DNA of 64,000 nucleotides from Streptomyces sp. NBC_01460 (GTDB lineage: Bacteria > Actinomycetota > Actinomycetes > Streptomycetales > Streptomycetaceae). The DNA is taken from assembly GCF_036227405.1 (NCBI RefSeq), contig NZ_CP109473.1, forward strand, positions 7,378,001 through 7,442,000, written 5' to 3'. Made by a program: the position numbers and the translations under genes. Positions 26,354 through 34,818 of the stretch are shown here, piece after piece; positions within the stretch are counted from its first letter, which is position 1, and each line of letters starts with the position of its first letter. A model generated the notes under the pieces. The model was not told the origin of the DNA, ran no database searches, and saw only the letters and a program-made list of their open reading frames with translations.

Positions 26354-27229
26354 TCACTTGACGGCGCCCGCCGTCAGACCGGACCTCCAGAAACGCTGGA
26401 GCAGGGCGAAGGCGAGGATCAGCGGCACCACGGCGAGCAGCGAGCCCATGATGACGACGGGGTAGTACTCGGGTGACACGGACGCGGAGCTGTTCCAGGT
26501 GTACAGGCCGAGGCTGACCGGATACAGGTCCTGGTCGGAGAGCATCACCATGGGCAGGAAGAAGTTGTTCCAGATGGCCGTGAGCTGGAAGAGGAAGATG
26601 GTGACCAGCCCGGGGCCCAGCATCCGCAGCGCCACCCGGAAGTACGCGGCCAGTTCGCCCGCGCCGTCCATCCGCGCCGCCTCCAGCACCTCGTCGGGGA
26701 CGTAGCCCTGGCTGAAGATCCGGCCGAGATAGACCCCGAAGGGGTTGAACAGGACGGGGATGAAGACCGCCCAGAAGGTGTTCACGAGACCGGTGCCGGA
26801 GGCCATCAGGTAGAGCGGCAGGGCGAGCACCGTCTGCGGCACCATGACGGCGGCCAGCACCAGTCCGAACAGCTTCTCCTTGTGGGCGAAGCGGTACTTG
26901 TCGAAGGCATAGCCGCAGGCGATGCTGATCAGCGCGCCGAGGGCCGCCCCCAGCACCGCGTACAGGAGGCTGTTGCCGTACCAGCGGCCGAACAGCCCGC
27001 CGTCCATCGCGAACAGGTCCTTCATGTTCTGGACGAAGGAGAAGTCGCTCAGCGACAGGATGTTGCTGCTGAAGAGGGCGTCCCTGTTCTTGGTGGAGGC
27101 GAGCACCAGCCAGAGCACCGGCAGCAGGGTGTACATCACCGAGACGAGCACCACGAGAGTGACGACGGAGCGTCCGAGGAGCCGGGGCCGCAGGGGTGAG
27201 GCGGTGCGTGACACGGTCGACGCGCTCAT
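26354..27229 (-). CDS. Carbohydrate ABC transporter permease, MalG/CUT1 type
   Basis: 291 residues from ATG 27229, which overlaps the previous permease stop (ATGA). Six transmembrane segments. The EAA motif EAARMDGAGELAAYFRVALRMLGP (about 185-208) contacts the ATPase. The NSLLYAVLGAALGALISIACGYAFDKYRF segment is typical of CUT1 inner-membrane subunits. Pairs with the upstream MalF-type permease and the lipoprotein binding protein. No ATPase gene is nearby. Confidence 0.92.
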   Translation of the reverse strand: MSASTVSRTASPLRPRLLGRSVVTLVVLVSVMYTLLPVLWLVLASTKNRDALFSSNILSLSDFSFVQNMKDLFAMDGGLFGRWYGNSLLYAVLGAALGALISIACGYAFDKYRFAHKEKLFGLVLAAVMVPQTVLALPLYLMASGTGLVNTFWAVFIPVLFNPFGVYLGRIFSQGYVPDEVLEAARMDGAGELAAYFRVALRMLGPGLVTIFLFQLTAIWNNFFLPMVMLSDQDLYPVSLGLYTWNSSASVSPEYYPVVIMGSLLAVVPLILAFALLQRFWRSGLTAGAVK

Positions 27230-28227
27230 CGGGCGGCCTCCTCGGCGGCGTTGGCGCGGTTGGTCCAGCGGGTGACGCCGTAGGAGAGGGCGATCGTGCA
27301 CAGGAGCAGGATGACCGAGGCGGCGGCCGCGAGACCGTAGTTGTTGCGCGTGAAGGCGGCGTCGTAGATGTACATGCTGGGGGAGAAGCGCGAGTTGATC
27401 ATCGGGGTCGACTGGCTGAGCAGCATCGGCTCGGTGAAGAGCTGGAGCGCGAAGATAAGGGTGAACATCGCGACCATCACGATCGACGAGCGCACCAGCG
27501 GGGCCTTGACCTGGAGGGCCGTGCGGACGGGACCCGCGCCGTCGACGACCGACGCCTCGATGACCTCGCGGGGGACCGCCTGCAGGGCGGCGTAGAACAC
27601 GACCATGTTGTAGCCGAGGTTGCTCCACAGCGCGATGTTCACGATGGACGGGAGCACCATGTGCACCCCGAGGAAGTCGACGGTGAGATCGGCCCTGCCG
27701 AGCAGGTCGATCACCGGGCTGATGCCGGGGGTGTACAGGTACAGCCAGATCAGGGCCGCGATGATGCCCGGCACGGCGTGCGGGAGGAACAGCGCGAGCT
27801 GGACGGTGCCCCGCAGACGGACCACACCGGAGTCCAGCAGCAGCGCCAGCACGAGCGCGCCGATCACCATCAGCGGGATGTAGACCACGCAGTACAGGGC
27901 GACGACGCCCAGGCCGGCGAGGAAGGTCGGATCCGCCAGGACGGCGGTGTAGTTGCGGAGTCCGGCGAAGACCGTCCGCTCGGGGCCGAAGCCGAGCCCG
28001 GGCTGGTCGTCGCTGAAGAAGCTCAGATAGACGGCGGTGGCGACCGGGATCAGGAAGACGGTCACCAGGAGGACGAAGAACGGTGTCATCAGGACGCCGC
28101 AGGCGCCGAGTTCACGCCGTCGGGCGGACCTGCGGGCCGTGGGCGCCGGTGCGGCGGCGGCCGGACTCTTCGGCGACGGCCGAGCGGCGGCTTCCGCCGG
28201 TACGGATACGGGGGTGGCGCTGGTCAT
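27226..28227 (-). CDS. Carbohydrate ABC transporter permease, MalF/CUT1 type
   Basis: 333 residues. ATG 28227 is preferred over GTG 28236 because AGGTGA lies just upstream. Six transmembrane segments and the EAA-type loop EVIEASVVDGAGPVRTALQVKAPLVRS. The Pro/Ala-rich first 40 residues are cytoplasmic. Heterodimer partner of the MalG-type permease that overlaps its stop; 48 bp after the binding-protein gene. Confidence 0.92.
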   Translation of the reverse strand: MTSATPVSVPAEAAARPSPKSPAAAAPAPTARRSARRRELGACGVLMTPFFVLLVTVFLIPVATAVYLSFFSDDQPGLGFGPERTVFAGLRNYTAVLADPTFLAGLGVVALYCVVYIPLMVIGALVLALLLDSGVVRLRGTVQLALFLPHAVPGIIAALIWLYLYTPGISPVIDLLGRADLTVDFLGVHMVLPSIVNIALWSNLGYNMVVFYAALQAVPREVIEASVVDGAGPVRTALQVKAPLVRSSIVMVAMFTLIFALQLFTEPMLLSQSTPMINSRFSPSMYIYDAAFTRNNYGLAAAASVILLLCTIALSYGVTRWTNRANAAEEAAR

Positions 28228-28275
28228 GGGTGTCACCTGCCTCTCTGCTGCTGGGAACGGACGGCGGATCGCCGG

Positions 28276-29643
28276 TCAGGTGGAATGCTGGGTGGTGGTG
28301 AGGCCCAGTGCTCTGAGATCCGGCATGGTGCCCTCCTGCGCCGCCCGGACCGCTCCGAGGATGGACCCCTGGCCTCCGCTCGCCCGCGCGAGTCCGTCCC
28401 TCATGATCTTGCCGGTGGCCGTCATCCGGGGGCCCCAGACCCAGCCGGGGCGGATCTTCTGGGCCTCCTGATCGAAGAGGGTGTAGATGTCCTGGCCGCC
28501 GTAGTAGGTGCGGTCGAAGGCCCTGCGGCCCACCTCGACGAGCCCGGGCGCGGCGGGGTACTGGCTGCTCGCGCCGCTGGACAGCCGGGCGCGGAGTGCG
28601 TCCGGGTGCGAGACCTGCCACTCGATGAACTCCATCGCGGCCTCGGGGTGCGCACTGTCCTTGGTGATCGTGAAGGTCGAGCCGCCATGGGTCCCGACCC
28701 CGGGGTCGGCCGGATCCCACTGGGGGAGCGGTGCGAGCGCCCACTGTCCCTTCTGGGCCGGCCGGGCCTTCATCTGGGCACCGGCGTCCCAGGCGCCGCT
28801 GAGCCGGCTGACCACCAGGCCGTCGGCGATCTGGACATCGCTGTGCCGGCTCTCCACCGCGTTCATGAAGACCAGGTCCTGGTCGGCGAGCCGCTGCCAG
28901 AAGGCCGCCACGCGGCGGGTGGGGGCGTCGGCGAGCGAGAGGTTCCACGCCCCGCCCGCCGTGTCGAACCACTGGGCACCCGCCTGCCAGGCGAACGCGG
29001 CGATGTGGGTGTCACCGTCCGTGGGGAGGAGGGCAATCCGGCGGTCGTGGCTCTTGCGGCTCAGGGTCCTCGCCGCGTCCTCGAAGTCCTCCCAGGTGCG
29101 CGGGACCGTCAGGCCGTACCGTTCGAAGAGGTCGGTGCGGTAGTGCAGCACCATCGGCTCTATGTCCAGCGGGACGCTGAACACCCGCTTCTCGAAGGTG
29201 GTCAGCCCCAGCGACTGCGGCAGCAGCTTGGCGCGGAGGCCTTCGCCGACCAGGTCCGTGATGTCGCGGCAGACCCCGTCGATGGCGAAGCCCGGGACCT
29301 GGGGGTATTCGATGGTCGCGATGTCCGGGGCGTTTCCGGCCCGGGCCGCGTTGCTGAGCTTGGCGTAGCCGCCCTGCATCCCTCCGGGGACCTGCTGGTA
29401 GTCGACCTGGAGGGTGTCGTGTGTGCGGTTGAACGCGTCCACGACCTCCTGACTGCCCCGCAGGGCGGACCAGAAGGTGATCCGCGTCTTCCTGCCGGTC
29501 CTGCTGCTCACTGTCTTCCCGGTACTGCTCGTACTGCCCGATCGTGTGTCTCCGCCACCACCTCCGCAGGCGCTGAGCGCGCCTGCCAGAGGAAGTGCGG
29601 TGATCGTGGCGAGCACGGATCGACGGCTCTGTCGACCAGGCAT
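28276..29643 (-). CDS. Sugar ABC transporter substrate-binding lipoprotein
   Basis: 455 residues from ATG 29643, with GGAGCCGCGGGAGG upstream. N-terminus SRRSVLATI resembles a twin-arginine signal, and the lipobox LSAC places C26 as the lipidated residue. The mature protein has the CUT1 SBP_bac_1 fold (TRITFWSALRGSQEVVDAFN; PDIATIEYPQVPGFAIDG; LNNAVESRHS-like hinge region MNAVESRHSDVQIADG). Captures an oligosaccharide outside the membrane for the two permeases. The sugar cannot be read from sequence. Three transcription-factor-like repeats lie upstream. Confidence 0.92.
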   Translation of the reverse strand: MPGRQSRRSVLATITALPLAGALSACGGGGGDTRSGSTSSTGKTVSSRTGRKTRITFWSALRGSQEVVDAFNRTHDTLQVDYQQVPGGMQGGYAKLSNAARAGNAPDIATIEYPQVPGFAIDGVCRDITDLVGEGLRAKLLPQSLGLTTFEKRVFSVPLDIEPMVLHYRTDLFERYGLTVPRTWEDFEDAARTLSRKSHDRRIALLPTDGDTHIAAFAWQAGAQWFDTAGGAWNLSLADAPTRRVAAFWQRLADQDLVFMNAVESRHSDVQIADGLVVSRLSGAWDAGAQMKARPAQKGQWALAPLPQWDPADPGVGTHGGSTFTITKDSAHPEAAMEFIEWQVSHPDALRARLSSGASSQYPAAPGLVEVGRRAFDRTYYGGQDIYTLFDQEAQKIRPGWVWGPRMTATGKIMRDGLARASGGQGSILGAVRAAQEGTMPDLRALGLTTTQHST

Positions 29644-29711
29644 GTGCGCCTCCCGCGGCTCCTGATTCGAGACACGGGGAATACTGATCGGCTGGTCGAT
29701 CGCGGTCAATA

Positions 29712-29749
29712 GATCGATCAAAAGAAGCGTGAAGTGTTCAATCGATCAG
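29712..29749 (-). promoter_or_regulatory. Repeats upstream of the sugar-binding protein gene
   Basis: ATCGATCA occurs twice in the same orientation (29713-29720 and 29741-29748), spaced 28 bp, in the 102-bp gap between the regulator and the binding-protein gene. The second copy includes the regulator stop codon. This suggests a dimeric operator for the adjacent regulator, or a promoter element (minus-strand TTGATC-like). Unproven. Confidence 0.45.
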
Positions 29750-30867
29750 TCGGCCGGGCCGGGCAACGCCCGGGTCGATCCACGCACTTCGAGACGGGGC
29801 AGCAACTCCGTCCTGCGTACCGGACCGGTCGTGCCGGCCGGCTGCCCCAGCCGGTACAAAAGGAGTTCGGCCGCCGCCCGTCCGATCTCGGCCCTCGGCG
29901 GGGAGACCGCTGTGAGGGAGGTGCTGGCCAGGGCCGCGACGACGTCGTCGTACGCCACCACGGAGCAGTCCCGCGGTACGCCGATCCCGTTCTCCGTCAT
30001 CCGCTGGACCAGCATCAGGGCGTCCTCGTCGCCGTGCAGGACGGCGCCGGTGACGCGTCGCTCCCGCAGGTGCGCCGTGAGATCCGGAGCCTCCTCCAGC
30101 GTGCCGGGCTCCCCGGGGCCCGCGTTCGGCGAGCTCAGCACCACCGACCACTCCTCGACCTCGGGCCGGGCGGCGGCGATCTCGGCGAACGCGGCCCGTA
30201 TGGAGCGTGCCGTGGGGCTGTCGTTCCTGGCCGCCAGGACGATCCTGCGGTGGCCGAGAGAGACCAGGTGGTCCACGGCCAGGTGGATCCCGTACCAGTG
30301 GTCGGAGCACACGGTGTCCATGGCGTGCAGCATGCTGCCGGACCGGGGCCGCCGCTCCATCATGACGGTGGGCACCCCCACCTCGGCCAGCCAGCCGTAG
30401 TCCGCCTCCTCGCCGGCGGCGCTGCGCCACCGCGGGGCGATCAGCAGACCGCGCACCCCGGCGGCCAGGGCCCGCTCCACCTGCGGCCGTTCGGCCCCGG
30501 CCATCTGCGGGGCGATGTGCAGGGTGATCCGCGCCCCCGCCTCCTCCAGGGCCGTCCTGGCGCCGTGCAGCGTCTCGTAGAGGTAGGAGTGGCGTTCCGG
30601 GACGACCAGGCCCACGGCTGCCCCCGCACCGACCGGCTCGCCGCTGCGTGCGGCCGGCACGGGCGTCGTCGGCCCGGTGTCGCCCATCGGCCGGACCACC
30701 CCGTGCCCGCGCCGCAGCATCCCCGTCCTCGCGAGCTCCTCCACGTCCCGCCGGAGCGTGACCATCGAGACCTCGAGCTCGGAGGCGAGCGCACTCACCT
30801 TGACGGCGCCCCGCGCGTGCACCACCGCGAGAATGCGCGTGCGCCTCACGTCGACCGGCTCCCGCAT
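29746..30867 (-). CDS. DeoR-HTH / LacI-effector-domain hybrid transcriptional regulator
   Basis: 373 residues from ATG 30867 (GGGGG upstream). A DeoR-type helix-turn-helix occupies about residues 5-60 (RRTRILAVVHARGAVKVSALASELEVSMVTLRRDVEELAR). A periplasmic-binding-protein-like effector domain of the LacI/GalR class follows (VGLVVPERHSYLYETLHGAR, AVDHLVSLGHRRIVLAARND). It begins the minus-strand sugar cluster and most likely controls the binding protein, permeases, dehydrogenase and DUF2264 genes. Confidence 0.88.
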   Translation of the reverse strand: MREPVDVRRTRILAVVHARGAVKVSALASELEVSMVTLRRDVEELARTGMLRRGHGVVRPMGDTGPTTPVPAARSGEPVGAGAAVGLVVPERHSYLYETLHGARTALEEAGARITLHIAPQMAGAERPQVERALAAGVRGLLIAPRWRSAAGEEADYGWLAEVGVPTVMMERRPRSGSMLHAMDTVCSDHWYGIHLAVDHLVSLGHRRIVLAARNDSPTARSIRAAFAEIAAARPEVEEWSVVLSSPNAGPGEPGTLEEAPDLTAHLRERRVTGAVLHGDEDALMLVQRMTENGIGVPRDCSVVAYDDVVAALASTSLTAVSPPRAEIGRAAAELLLYRLGQPAGTTGPVRRTELLPRLEVRGSTRALPGPAD

Positions 30868-30897
30868 GCTGGCCCCCTTGCCTACCGCTGTGCGATG

Positions 30898-30913
30898 TTC
30901 GTTTGAACGTTTC
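30898..30913 (-). promoter_or_regulatory. DeoR-type direct repeat before the regulator gene
   Basis: TTCGTTTGAACGTTTC contains two CGTTT cores eight bases apart and a GTTC/GAAC inverted pair. Spaced TTCGTTT/CGTTT repeats are characteristic of DeoR-family sites. It lies about 35 bp before the ATG at 30867, consistent with autoregulation. Confidence 0.45.
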
Positions 30914-31013
30914 CGTGAGTGATCGCAGCATAGCGAGGGACCCGCGCCCGGGGAGGTCACAGGATGGAACGATGATCCGCCGAGAGGGAGATGTGTCTAC
31001 CATCTGAGCCGGA

Positions 31014-31781
31014 ATGGATACCTTCACACTCTGGCAACTGGCCGCGCTGGCGGCGGCGTCCACCCTCGTCGGCTTCTCCAAGACGGCGGTCAGTGGTGCC
31101 AACACGATCAGCCTCGCGGTCTTCGCGGCCGTCCTCCCGGCCCGCGAATCCACCGGGGTGCTGCTCCCGATCCTGATCGCCGGCGATCTCCTCGCCGTGC
31201 TCGTCTACCGCCGTCACGCCCACTGGCCGACCCTGCTGCGGCTGTTCCCCGCCGTGGCCGTCGGGGTGGTGGCGGGCACCGTCTTCATGCTGTGGGCCGA
31301 CGACGACGCCGTACGCACCTCGATCGGCGCGATCCTGCTCCTCATGGCGGGCGTCACCCTGTGGCGCCGGCGCGCGCGGCCCGAGCCGGCCCCCGAGGGG
31401 GAGGACGAGGACGGTCCCTCGCGCGGCGGGCGGTTCAGGGCGCGCGCGTACGGGGTGCTCGGCGGGTTCACCACCATGGTCGCCAACGCGGGCGGCCCCG
31501 TGATGTCGCTCTACCTGCTGTCGGCGGGCTTCCGCAAGCTGGGCTTCCTGGGGACGTCGGCGTGGTTCTTCCTGATCGTCAACACCTCCAAGGTCCCCTT
31601 CAGCGTGGGACTCGGCCTCATCGACGCGCGGTCGCTGCTGCTGGACGCCGCCCTGGTGCTCTTCGTCATCCCGGGCGCCTGGCTCGGCCGCGCCTGCGTC
31701 GGCCGGATCAACCAGAAGCTCTTCGACCGGATCGTGATCGGAGCCACCGTCCTGGGCGGCCTCCAGCTGCTGCTGCGCTGA
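31014..31781 (+). CDS. TauE/SafE family sulfite/anion exporter
   Basis: 255 residues with about eight transmembrane helices in two homologous halves (LAALAAASTLVGFSKTAVSG at the N-terminus; VLGGFTTMVANAGGPVMSLY in the middle, the family signature). Family members move sulfite, sulfonates or other organosulfur anions. The substrate here is unknown, and no sulfur genes are adjacent. ATG 31014 follows a weak GGA. Monocistronic; 22 bp separates it from the convergent APC permease gene. Confidence 0.9.
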   Translation: MDTFTLWQLAALAAASTLVGFSKTAVSGANTISLAVFAAVLPARESTGVLLPILIAGDLLAVLVYRRHAHWPTLLRLFPAVAVGVVAGTVFMLWADDDAVRTSIGAILLLMAGVTLWRRRARPEPAPEGEDEDGPSRGGRFRARAYGVLGGFTTMVANAGGPVMSLYLLSAGFRKLGFLGTSAWFFLIVNTSKVPFSVGLGLIDARSLLLDAALVLFVIPGAWLGRACVGRINQKLFDRIVIGATVLGGLQLLLR

Positions 31782-31803
31782 AGGCCGCCCGGGGGAGGGA
31801 CGG

Positions 31804-33333
31804 TCAGACGATGCCCTCGGCGATCTCCGCCTGCTCACGGGCGTTCCCGTACGCGGCCGGAGTGCTGTACGACCGGCGCGCGACGAACCACCACACCGTG
31901 GCCAGGACCAGGACGACGACCAGGGCGATCGACGCGTAGTTCATCGAGTCGATGGTCACCGGCGAGGACTGGGGGAGCAGGAAGATCACGGTCACGATCG
32001 CGACCCACGTCACGGCGATCCAGCCGATCGGCTTCGACCAGCGGCCCAGGTGCCACGGACCGCGCTCGAAGCGGTCCCCGGCGCGCAGCTTGAGATAGAT
32101 CGGGATGGCGTAGGCCGGCGTGATCCCGATGACGTTGATCGCCGTGACCGCCCCGTACGCCGTCGCCGAGTACAGCGAGGGCACCGCCAGCAGGGCGGCG
32201 ACCGCCACCGACAGCCAGACGGCGGGCACGGGCGTCTGGGTGCGCGCGCTGACCCTGCGCCACAGGGCGGAGCCCGGCAGCGCGTTGTCACGGCTGAAGG
32301 CGAAGACCATCCGGCTCGCGGCCGCCACCTCCGCGTTGCCGCAGAAGAGCTGCGCCGCGATGACGATCAGCAGCATGGCGGTGGCGCCCGCCGTGCCCAG
32401 CGCGTCGATCAGGATCTGGGCCGGCGGCACCCCGGTGGCGCTGTTCTGGGTGCCCGCGTAGTCCTGGATGGCGAACGTCAGCCCGGCCAGCAGGACGAAT
32501 CCGGCGACCCAGGAGACCCAGATGGCCCGGACGATGCCCTTGGCCGCCGTCACCGACGCGTTGGACGTCTCCTCGGACAGGTGGGCGGAGGCGTCATAAC
32601 CGCAGAAGGTGTACTGCGCCAGCAGCAGACCGATCGCGGCCACGTAGATCGGATTCTCCCAGCCCGTGTCGTTGACGAACTCGGTGAAGACGAACGACGG
32701 CGACTGGTGGTTCGAGGGCACGATCGCCAGCACCGTCACGATCACGGCAACACCGGCCAGGTGCCACCAGACGCTGATCGAGTTGAGCACGCTGACCAGG
32801 CGCACCCCGAAGAGGTTCAGCACGGCGTGCAGGAGCAGGATGCAGAGGAAGATCAGCATCGTGGAGCCGGGCGTGGGATCGAACCCCCACTGCAGGTTGA
32901 GCAGGGCGCCCGTGAACAGCGCGGCGCCGTAGTCGATGCCGGCGATGGCGCCGAGCAGGCCGAGCAGGTTCAGCCACCCGGTGTACCAGCCCCACTTACG
33001 GCCGCCGAGCCGGTCGGCCATGTAGTAGAGGGCCCCCGACGTCGGGTACGCGCTGGTGACCTCGGCCAGGGCCATGCCCACGCAGAGCACGAACAGGCCG
33101 ACACCGGCCCAGCCCCAGAGCATCACGGCCGGTCCGCCGGTCGACATGCCGAAGCCGTACAGGGTCATGCAGCCGGAGAGGATCGAGATGACGGAGAAGC
33201 TGATCGCGAAGTTGCCGAAGCCGCCCATGCGGCGGGCCAGCACCGGCTGGTAGCCGAGCTCGCGCAGCCGCTGCTCCTCGTCCTTCTGGGGCGTGGGCTC
33301 CGTGCCCGACTGGGGCGAGGCGGATATGGACAT
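31804..33333 (-). CDS. APC-superfamily amino acid/amine permease
   Basis: 509 residues from ATG 33333 (GGAGGTCC upstream). Twelve transmembrane segments. GGFGNFAISFSVISILSGCM and MALAEVTSAYPTSGALYYM are the N-terminal signatures of the basic-amino-acid/GABA permease group. AEEA-like SHLSEETSNASVTAAKGI is in the central loop. A likely nitrogen-source uptake system. No partner catabolic genes are adjacent. Confidence 0.9.
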   Translation of the reverse strand: MSISASPQSGTEPTPQKDEEQRLRELGYQPVLARRMGGFGNFAISFSVISILSGCMTLYGFGMSTGGPAVMLWGWAGVGLFVLCVGMALAEVTSAYPTSGALYYMADRLGGRKWGWYTGWLNLLGLLGAIAGIDYGAALFTGALLNLQWGFDPTPGSTMLIFLCILLLHAVLNLFGVRLVSVLNSISVWWHLAGVAVIVTVLAIVPSNHQSPSFVFTEFVNDTGWENPIYVAAIGLLLAQYTFCGYDASAHLSEETSNASVTAAKGIVRAIWVSWVAGFVLLAGLTFAIQDYAGTQNSATGVPPAQILIDALGTAGATAMLLIVIAAQLFCGNAEVAAASRMVFAFSRDNALPGSALWRRVSARTQTPVPAVWLSVAVAALLAVPSLYSATAYGAVTAINVIGITPAYAIPIYLKLRAGDRFERGPWHLGRWSKPIGWIAVTWVAIVTVIFLLPQSSPVTIDSMNYASIALVVVLVLATVWWFVARRSYSTPAAYGNAREQAEIAEGIV

Positions 33334-33437
33334 GGAGAGGACCTCCGGGTGGGGGATGGGGGACGGGGACGTACGTGGAGGGCTCCGGCCTGACCGGCAC
33401 GTGGATCCCTCCCGTGGGAGCGAACGCGCCCGGCCTG

Positions 33438-34445
33438 TCAGCCGTGCGGGCCCCTCCCGGGCTCGTGCTCGGCGGTGAGACAGCGGCTCCGGGCCCGCAG
33501 GAACACGTCCTCGGCCCCGGCCGGATCCTGCGGGGTGCGCGTGCGGTGCGCCCACGGGACCGAGGTGTAGTACGGGCCCATCGCGTGGAACACCGGAGCG
33601 GCGTCGGCGAACCGGAGCGAGCCCCACAGCGCGTGGGCGAGATGGTTGAGGTCGAGCAGGGACCGGCTTGCCGGGTCGGCGGCGGCGAACCAGACGGACA
33701 GGGCCCGCCGGGCGTCACGCTCACCGTCCTCGGTCACCCAGTGCAGGTCCAGTGCGTGCTCGTTGCCGTGCTCACGGCGGTAGCGCTCCACCCGCACGTA
33801 CAGCGGCAGCACATGGAGGGAGGAGCCCTCCGGCGCGGAAGAGGCCGCCCACTGGACGAAGTTGACCGCCTCCGAGAGCGTGCCGCTCGCCTGCCTGGCG
33901 TAGACGAACTGCAGCATCCGGTGGTACGCCTCGCGATTGAACGGATCGCGCTTGTCCGCCTCCGCGAGCAGACCCCACGGGCCGGGGAACAGCATCGGCC
34001 CCGGCGGCAGCAGCCGGTGCTCCTCCAGTCGCTGCCCCTCGTCGAGCTGGGAGAGCGCCAGCAGACAGACCCACGGCACCGGATCCTGGGGTGAGGCGTG
34101 CGCGGCGGTACGGCACCCCTCCCACGCCTCCTGCCACAGCTGCTGGGCGCTCGGCCGCTTCTCCCGGTGGGCACGGACGGCACGTTCCACGGTCACCCTG
34201 GCGTGCATCACCGCCGCCGCGACGCTCCGCGGCTCCTCCGCGAGCCAGGCCTGCACCGTGTCCGACCCCGCGGCCACGGCCGCGAGCACCTGGGTCCGCT
34301 GGGTCCAGAGCGCCCAGTCCGGTGTGCTCTCCAGCAGATTCCGCATGGCGAGCCAACGGCCGGTGCGCAGGTCCTGTAACGCCACGCGCAGTGCGTGGTC
34401 GTGCCCCGCGGGGTGGTACACCGGCCGGAAGTCACCGCCTGCCAT
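33438..34445 (-). CDS. Conserved hypothetical protein (TPR-like, cytoplasmic)
   Basis: 335 residues, all-helical by composition with Trp/Leu/Ala periodicity (WLAMRNLLESTPDWALWTQR, QASGTLSEAVNFVQWAASSA). It suggests TPR-like helical hairpins, but no family is recognised. ATG 34445 is preceded by AGGGGCAGGG. No signal peptide or membrane segment. Next to the permease gene on the same strand with a 104-bp gap; co-regulation is possible but not shown. Confidence 0.6.
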   Translation of the reverse strand: MAGGDFRPVYHPAGHDHALRVALQDLRTGRWLAMRNLLESTPDWALWTQRTQVLAAVAAGSDTVQAWLAEEPRSVAAAVMHARVTVERAVRAHREKRPSAQQLWQEAWEGCRTAAHASPQDPVPWVCLLALSQLDEGQRLEEHRLLPPGPMLFPGPWGLLAEADKRDPFNREAYHRMLQFVYARQASGTLSEAVNFVQWAASSAPEGSSLHVLPLYVRVERYRREHGNEHALDLHWVTEDGERDARRALSVWFAAADPASRSLLDLNHLAHALWGSLRFADAAPVFHAMGPYYTSVPWAHRTRTPQDPAGAEDVFLRARSRCLTAEHEPGRGPHG

Positions 34446-34818
34446 GGACGCGCCCTGCCCCTGAACACACGGTGGGGGAGGGGCGGTGAGCCGGGCACCG
34501 TGGCGCGGCACAAGTTCGTCTGGTCATGAATCCTCTAGGAACGTGGGGGGTTGGGCGGTTCGGTCCTGAACACCCGGTGGTCATCGTCCGGTTGTCCACT
34601 GGGCGGTGAGTGTAGAGCGCCCCGCACCGTCCGTCGGGGGACTCCGTGGATCTTACTCAAGTGGCGCCGTCGAACCGGACGTTGATCGCCGTGCGTGGCT
34701 CCGGACGGGATGTTCTGGAGAGGGTTGACGCACGACGTGGTCTGCACGACTGTGGGCGGAGAGACCAGATGATCACGATTCCGCCCGGGTCCGGGCGGCC
34801 GCACGGCAGGAGCGTCGA
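34446..34818. other. Divergent intergenic region before the Glp-like module
   Basis: 373 bp without a gene. TTGACG at 34725-34730 could be a -35 element for the kinase operon, with GACTGT (34748-34753) as a weak -10. No strong inverted repeat, riboswitch-like stem or repeat was seen. The kinase has a TTG start with AGGAG at about 34808. Confidence 0.35.
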
